DNA of 64,000 nucleotides from Streptomyces celluloflavus. Its GTDB lineage: Bacteria; Actinomycetota; Actinomycetes; Streptomycetales; Streptomycetaceae. The translations under genes were made by a program, and so were the position numbers. Below the pieces are notes generated by a model. The model ran no database searches. It was given only the letters and a program-made list of their open reading frames with translations, and was not told the origin of the DNA. Below are positions 61,249-64,000 of this stretch, piece after piece (position 1 is the first letter of the stretch; every line of letters begins with the position of its first letter). The stretch spans positions 248,001-312,000 of the forward strand of contig JOEL01000001.1 in assembly GCA_000720995.1 (NCBI GenBank), read 5' to 3'.

Positions 61249-62199
61249 TCATCCCTTGATTCCGGACGTCGTGACGCCCTCGGTGAAGTAGCGCTGCCCG
61301 ACGAGGTAGGCGGCGAAGATCGGTACGAACGCGATGACGGAGCCGGACAGGACGACGTTGAGCGGCACGTTCTGCTGCTGGAGCGAGGCGATGCCGACCG
61401 TCAGGGTGCGCATATCGGTGGACTGGCCGATGACCAGCGGCCACAGGAAGTCGTTCCAGTGCCACAGGAAGACGAACACGCCGAGCGTCGCGAGGATCGG
61501 CTTGAGCAGCGGCAGCACGATCCGGTAGAAGATCTGCCACTCGCCGCACCCGTCCAGCCGGGCCGCCTCGAAGAGTTCGTCGGGCAGGCTCCGCACGAAC
61601 TGGCGCATCAGGAAGACCGCCTGGGCGTTGGCGAGGGTGGGGATGATCAGCCCCCAGTAGGTGTCGACCCCGCCGAGCTTCGCGATCATGGCGAAGGTCG
61701 GGATCATCGTGACGTGGTACGGGACCATCACCATGGACAGGAACGACCAGAACATCGCCTCCCGGCCGGGGAACCGCTTCTTCGCGAAGGCGTAGCCGGC
61801 CAGCGCGGCGAGCAGCAGCACCCCGACCACCGAGACCAGCGAGTACACGAGGGTGTTGAGCAGCCAGCGCGGCACGCTCTGCGCGCCGAGCACCGTGCCG
61901 TACGCCTCGCCGGTGAGCGGCCAGGGCAGGAGGCTGCCGGGGAACTCGACGGCCGCGGACGGCTTCAGGGAGAGCACGACCATCGCGTAGAACGGGAAGA
62001 CCGTCACGAGCGCGGCGAGGGTCAGCAGCACGCCCCGGACGATCCGCCCGCCGCGGGTGCCGCGCATCGCGTGCGGTACGCCGTCCCGTTCGGCGGCCCG
62101 GCGCCGCGCGCGCTCGGCCCGGCGCCCGGTGCGGTCCGGGCCCGGCGGGGCGGGCGCGGGCGGTGTGTGCGGTGTCCGCTCGGCGGAGGCGGTGGTCAT
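61249..62199 (-). CDS. Carbohydrate ABC importer permease, MalG type
   Basis: 316 aa. After a polar N-terminus there are six membrane segments. EAA loop: PDELFEAARLDGCGEWQIFYRIVLPLLKP. The start LTLAALVTVFPFYAMVVLSLKP and end FTEGVTTSGIKG are MalG hallmarks. ATG 62199, 2 nt after the MalF stop. Pairs with MalF-like permease; no ATPase gene is in the operon, so a shared MsiK-type ATPase is likely, as is usual in Streptomyces (inference). Confidence 0.94.
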   Translation of the reverse strand: MTTASAERTPHTPPAPAPPGPDRTGRRAERARRRAAERDGVPHAMRGTRGGRIVRGVLLTLAALVTVFPFYAMVVLSLKPSAAVEFPGSLLPWPLTGEAYGTVLGAQSVPRWLLNTLVYSLVSVVGVLLLAALAGYAFAKKRFPGREAMFWSFLSMVMVPYHVTMIPTFAMIAKLGGVDTYWGLIIPTLANAQAVFLMRQFVRSLPDELFEAARLDGCGEWQIFYRIVLPLLKPILATLGVFVFLWHWNDFLWPLVIGQSTDMRTLTVGIASLQQQNVPLNVVLSGSVIAFVPIFAAYLVGQRYFTEGVTTSGIKG

Positions 62200-62201
62200 G
62201 G

Positions 62202-63107
62202 TCACTGGTCCTTCCCGATGACGAGCCGCTGGACCAGTGCGACCACGAGGGTCAGCACGAACAGCGCGACCCCGATGGTCGCGGCGTAGCCCAGGTCGAA
62301 GTACTTGAAGCCCGCGTCGTAGAGCTGGAAGACGAGCGTGTAGCTCGCGTTGGCGGGGCCGCCGCCGGTCATCGTGTAGATCGCGTCGAAGACCTGGAAG
62401 GAGGAGGTGGTCTCGAGGACGGCGAGGAAGAACAACGCGGGCCGCAGCTGCGGGAGTACGAGGTACCGGAACCGCTGCCAGGGTCCCGCGCCGTCGGTCA
62501 GCGCGGCCTCCTCCAGCTCGCGCGGGATGTCCTGCATGCGCGCGAGCAGGATGAGCATGCCGTAGCCGAAGCGGGACCAGACCCCGACGATCGCGAGGGC
62601 CGGGAGCACGAAGACGTCGTCGCCGAGCCACCCCGAGTCGGAGAGGCCCAGCCAGCTCACGAACGTCGCCCAGGGGCCGCCGGTGGAGAAGATCCACACG
62701 AAGACCGTCGCGGCGAGGACGAGGGAGGTGACGACCGGCAGGAAGAACACCGAGCGGAACAGCTTGGCGCCCCGGAAGGCCCGCCGGGTCAGCAGGGCCA
62801 GCGCCACCGAGGCGAGCAGCGTCCCCGGCACGGCCATGACCGTGTAGAGGACGGTGACCTTGAGGGAGCTCCAGAACAGCGGGTCGTGCCACAGGCGGAT
62901 GAAGTTGTCGAGGCCGATGAAGTGCCCGCCGCCGGTGAGCGAGTAGTCGGTGAAGCTCATCAGCACACCGGCGATGCCGGGGCCGAAGCGGAAGGCGAGG
63001 AAGAGGAGGAAACAGGGGAGGACGAAGAGCAGGCCGATCCGGGCCTCGCGGCGTGCCTGCGGCCCGCTGCGGCGGCCCCGGCGCCCGGGTTCCGCGACGA
63101 CTGCCAC
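62202..63107 (-). CDS. Carbohydrate ABC importer permease, MalF type
   Basis: 301 aa, six membrane segments, ARIGLLFVLPCFLLFLAFRFGPG at the N-terminus and the EAA loop RELEEAALTDGAGPWQRFRYLVLPQLRP. Ends with FDLGYAATIGVALFVLTLVVALVQRL. Start GTG 63107 has AAGGAG. Second gene of the operon after the binding protein. Confidence 0.94.
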   Translation of the reverse strand: MAVVAEPGRRGRRSGPQARREARIGLLFVLPCFLLFLAFRFGPGIAGVLMSFTDYSLTGGGHFIGLDNFIRLWHDPLFWSSLKVTVLYTVMAVPGTLLASVALALLTRRAFRGAKLFRSVFFLPVVTSLVLAATVFVWIFSTGGPWATFVSWLGLSDSGWLGDDVFVLPALAIVGVWSRFGYGMLILLARMQDIPRELEEAALTDGAGPWQRFRYLVLPQLRPALFFLAVLETTSSFQVFDAIYTMTGGGPANASYTLVFQLYDAGFKYFDLGYAATIGVALFVLTLVVALVQRLVIGKDQ

Positions 63108-63164
63108 GGGGACTCCTTACGGGGTGGTACGGGGAGGGTGAGGGGGAGGTGGTGGCGGGGCGGG

Positions 63165-64000
63165 TCAGCGGCCGAGCATCGCGTCGGCCGCGGTCGCGGC
63201 CGTGCGCAGCGCGTCCTCGGGGGACTTCTTGCCGAGCAGCGCCGCCTGGATCTCGGGGCCCAGCAGCCCCATCACCTCACGGGACTTGGCCGCCAGCGGG
63301 CCGGCGGCCATGCTCGGCAGCGTCTTGGACACCGCGCTCTGGAGGGGGTCACCCGGGTACAGGTCCTTCGCGGAGCGGCGGGCCGGGAAGTAGCCGGCCT
63401 CCTTCTCCAGGCCCGCCGCGTTCGCCGGCTCGGCCACGAAGTCGATCCACTCGCCGGCCGCCTTGGTGTTGCCGCCCTTGAGCAGGGACAGCGCGCCCAC
63501 GGTCCCGTAGCCGACCGACTTGACGTCCTTGAGCGGCGGCAGCACGACGGTGTTCGCCTTGCCCCAGAAGGGTTCGACGTCGGCGGGGGTGTTCTGCCAG
63601 GTGCAGGCGACCTTGCCCCGGGCGACGGGGGTCTGCTCCAGCTTCGGGGTGGTCGTCACCATGTCGCGGTCGGTGTAGCCGCCGTCCACGAGCTTCTTCA
63701 GATACGTGAGGGCCTTGACGCCCGCCGCGTCGGCGAAGGCGGTCTTCTTGTCGTCCTTGCCGAAGACGTCCCCGCCCGCCTGCCACAGCAGCGGATAGAA
63801 GGTCAGGTTCAGGGTCTGCTGGGTGTCGCCGCTGTAACTCGTCGCGTAGTAGCCCTTCTCCTTGAGCCGGGGCGCGAGCCGTGCGAGGTCCTCCCAGGTG
63901 CCCGGGTACTGCTGCTCGCCGATCGCCGTGAACACCCGCTTATCGCAGATCAGCGGGTTGCCGCTGGTCAGTACGGGGGTGCCGAGGGTCTTGCCGTCGG
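63165..64000 (-). CDS. Sugar-binding protein of an ABC importer, N-terminus beyond window
   Basis: SBP family 1 (maltose-binding-like). The frame is open to the right edge, so the lipoprotein signal lies outside; 278 codons are visible. Typical motifs: GTWEDLARLAPRLKEKGYYATS, FYPLLWQAGGDVFGKDDKKTAF, KLEQTPVARGKVACTWQNT, LSLLKGGNTKAAGEWIDFVAEPANAAG and FPARRSAKDLYPG. First gene of the operon; captures the sugar or sugar acid outside the cell. Ligand unknown. Confidence 0.92.
   Translation of the reverse strand, partial: DGKTLGTPVLTSGNPLICDKRVFTAIGEQQYPGTWEDLARLAPRLKEKGYYATSYSGDTQQTLNLTFYPLLWQAGGDVFGKDDKKTAFADAAGVKALTYLKKLVDGGYTDRDMVTTTPKLEQTPVARGKVACTWQNTPADVEPFWGKANTVVLPPLKDVKSVGYGTVGALSLLKGGNTKAAGEWIDFVAEPANAAGLEKEAGYFPARRSAKDLYPGDPLQSAVSKTLPSMAAGPLAAKSREVMGLLGPEIQAALLGKKSPEDALRTAATAADAMLGR

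Noticed and set aside
1-64000. CRISPR arrays, rRNA, tRNA genes and insertion sequences
   Set aside because: No regularly spaced repeats, cloverleaf, rRNA sequence, transposase or terminal inverted repeats were seen anywhere in the window.

Overview
The window is 64 kb of very GC-rich DNA with strong third-position GC bias, dense short-spaced operons, GTG/TTG starts, an in-frame TTA codon and Streptomyces-type gene families (AA10 chitin-active oxidase, GH19 chitinase, many TetR regulators, oligopeptide and sugar ABC importers). It looks like accessory or arm-proximal chromosome of a Streptomyces or close relative. I saw no rRNA, tRNA, CRISPR array, transposase or integrase. Both ends cut genes: a nickel/cobalt permease on the left and a sugar-binding lipoprotein on the right.

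Left part (1-7 kb): two minus-strand operons form a trans-4-hydroxy-L-proline catabolic pathway. One encodes a DapA-type lyase/deaminase, a proline-racemase-family epimerase and an ornithine-cyclodeaminase-family reductase. The other encodes a three-subunit FAD/[2Fe-2S] D-hydroxyproline dehydrogenase. Each is preceded by a copy of one palindrome, TGCAATGTTACATTGCA or a 13/17 match. A third copy lies 43 kb away in front of an Xaa-Pro peptidase (50.2 kb), which suggests one regulon from collagen-type imidodipeptides to 2-oxoglutarate semialdehyde.

7-31 kb: a CPA2 antiporter, a nitrilase-family hydrolase, xylulose-5-P/fructose-6-P phosphoketolase, an AA10 LPMO with a DasR-like site over its promoter, several small conserved proteins (DUF779, MTH1187-type, DUF1684), a complete oligopeptide-type ABC importer operon, an ABC exporter translationally coupled to a 26-codon ORF, a GH19 chitinase, a GNAT/TetR divergent pair, a uridine-kinase-like protein and a secreted PL14-like lyase.

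31-46 kb: a Mg2+ P-type ATPase (mgtA) is preceded by an 18-codon proline-rich leader ORF with a strong ribosome site and, further upstream, by a DosR/DevR-like box; small stress-type genes follow on the plus strand. Next come an MBL hydrolase, a divergent AtzG/AtzE-like pair and a TetR gene sharing related promoter motifs. Then comes a six-gene minus-strand operon: acyl-CoA thioesterase, BioM, BioN, BioY, AMP-dependent acyl ligase, thiolase. Its thiolase has glycine in place of the C-terminal catalytic cysteine.

46-64 kb: an MECR-like reductase, a TTA-containing FAD monooxygenase facing a TetR gene across a direct-repeat operator, the Xaa-Pro peptidase, a methyltransferase, a decayed tyrosine phenol-lyase/tryptophanase gene behind two O-methyltransferases, an orphan membrane protein, and a six-gene sugar or sugar-acid uptake and catabolism operon that runs off the right end. 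Functional calls rest on motifs and family knowledge recalled from memory; no database search was possible.
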